Below are positions 63,512 through 64,000 of a stretch of 64,000 bases of DNA, piece by piece. Numbering within the stretch: the first letter of the stretch is position 1; every line of letters begins with the position of its first letter. This DNA comes from Thioclava sp. JE_KL1 (GTDB lineage: Bacteria; Pseudomonadota; Alphaproteobacteria; Rhodobacterales; Rhodobacteraceae): assembly GCF_009296265.1 (NCBI RefSeq), contig NZ_WBJS01000001.1, positions 248,001-312,000 on the forward strand, read 5' to 3'. The notes beneath the pieces were generated by a model, which had not been told where the DNA came from, did no database searches, and was given only the letters and a program-made list of their open reading frames with translations. Made by a program: the position numbers and the translations under genes.

Positions 63512-63904
63512 ATGACCCCCGAACTCACCGTGCTCATCCTCGCGATCCTGCTCCATCTGGGGCTGATGATCGCCTATTCGGTCAAGGCGAATACCGAGCT
63601 CGGCACGAAATACCCTGTTTCTCCGCGCGACAGAACGCCACCGCCGATCTCGACCCTGCTCGGCCGGATTCAGCGCGCGATGAACAACTCCTTCGAGGGG
63701 CTGATCCTCTTCGCCCCCGTCGCGCTGGTCATCGCCCTGACCGGGCAGTCGAGCGCCGCCACTGCGGCCTTCGCCTGGATCTTCCTGATCGCGCGGGTTC
63801 TCTACATTCCGTCCTATCTGCTGGGCTGGGTGCCGTGGCGCTCGCTCATCTGGGGCTTTTCCTTCTTCGCAATTCTGGCGCTGGCAATTGCCGCGCTGAT
63901 CTGA
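63512..63904 (+). CDS. MAPEG family membrane protein
   Basis: A 130-residue membrane protein with four helices. The MAPEG pattern RIQRAMNNSFEGLILFAPVAL (about 51-71) includes the conserved Arg/Asn/Glu, and ARVLYIPSYLLGWVPWRSLIW follows. Eukaryotic members are glutathione transferases and leukotriene synthases; bacterial ones are mostly uncharacterised. GGGAGCG precedes the ATG. It lies between sucB and lpdA in the suc cluster and is probably co-transcribed, though a metabolic link is not evident. Confidence 0.9.
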   Translation: MTPELTVLILAILLHLGLMIAYSVKANTELGTKYPVSPRDRTPPPISTLLGRIQRAMNNSFEGLILFAPVALVIALTGQSSAATAAFAWIFLIARVLYIPSYLLGWVPWRSLIWGFSFFAILALAIAALI

Positions 63905-63952
63905 CCTCCCGGCGCGAGGCCCCCTCGCGCCCCAATCCAAGGAGCAAGAACA

Positions 63953-64000
63953 ATGGCTGACTATGATGTGATCGTGATCGGCGGCGGCCCGGGCGGCTAT
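63953..64000 (+). CDS. lpdA: Dihydrolipoyl dehydrogenase, first 16 residues (runs off right edge)
   Basis: ATG 63953, with AAGGAG about nine bases upstream, encodes MADYDVIVIGGGPGGY up to the window end. The GGGPGGY loop and preceding DVIVIG are the FAD-binding start of dihydrolipoyl dehydrogenase. Position after sucAB supports E3 of 2-oxoglutarate dehydrogenase, but another pyridine nucleotide-disulphide oxidoreductase is possible from only 16 residues. Confidence 0.8.
   Translation, partial: MADYDVIVIGGGPGGY

Overview
The window looks like a high-GC alphaproteobacterial chromosome of the Rhodobacteraceae (Rhodobacter/Paracoccus/Thioclava type). The basis is the set of family-typical genes (DUF2927, DUF6552, DUF1989, NnrU, DUF1737, XpaC-TelA) and the TCA block sdhCDA-x-sdhB / mch / mcl2 / mdh / sucCD / sucAB / lpdA, whose order as I remember it matches Rhodobacter sphaeroides. 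No insertion sequence, phage gene or CRISPR array was seen. One tRNA is present, tRNA-Ala(CGC).

Left edge (1-3840, minus strand): an accessory, visibly less GC-rich island. A small ribbon-helix-helix protein with a helically phased operator heads an operon encoding a Dcm-type cytosine-5 methyltransferase, a MORC/MutL-like GHKL ATPase and a Z1 superfamily-II ATPase that runs off the window. This is the MORC/Z1 restriction-modification-like architecture, a predicted anti-phage system. A gene-free spacer of about 0.7 kb separates it from core genes.

4.5-16 kb: an MDR oxidoreductase, a TerB protein, an amino-acid ABC importer followed by a glutamine-synthetase-like ligase, a MATE exporter with two hotdog thioesterases, TadA and an RluB-type pseudouridine synthase with a long charged repeat tail. 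16-21.6 kb: a toxic-anion/envelope-stress operon with a newly noticed 27-residue membrane peptide, XpaC, TelA, a DUF2927 lipoprotein, an SPFH-GYF2 protein and a membrane-anchored zinc ribbon. 21.6-28.5 kb: thioredoxin 2, tRNA-Ala, ybjN-proC-csaA-hydroxyacid dehydrogenase, a FabH-like synthase, thymidine kinase, Dtd and a PfkB kinase. 28.6-36.8 kb: a MoxR/DUF58/DUF4159/membrane-protein operon diverging from DUF1285-hydroxypyruvate isomerase. 36.8-44.4 kb: a CDF metal exporter, DNA polymerase I, a globin with an NDUFS6-like zinc protein, an ABC ATPase without a neighbouring permease, and a DUF1989 protein.

44.5-64 kb: central carbon metabolism. The sdh operon has a lipoprotein gene inserted before sdhB. 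The mcl2-nnrU-DUF1737-mch operon belongs to the ethylmalonyl-CoA/malyl-CoA side of metabolism. Then come mdh, sucCD, sucAB and the start of lpdA. Together these genes take 2-oxoglutarate to oxaloacetate and link C5/C3-CoA intermediates to it. Two signals not explained by the genes stand out. Paired GTGATCAC palindromes with identical 21-bp spacing lie upstream of both sdhC and sucC. A long structured element ending in seven T residues lies between sucD and sucA.
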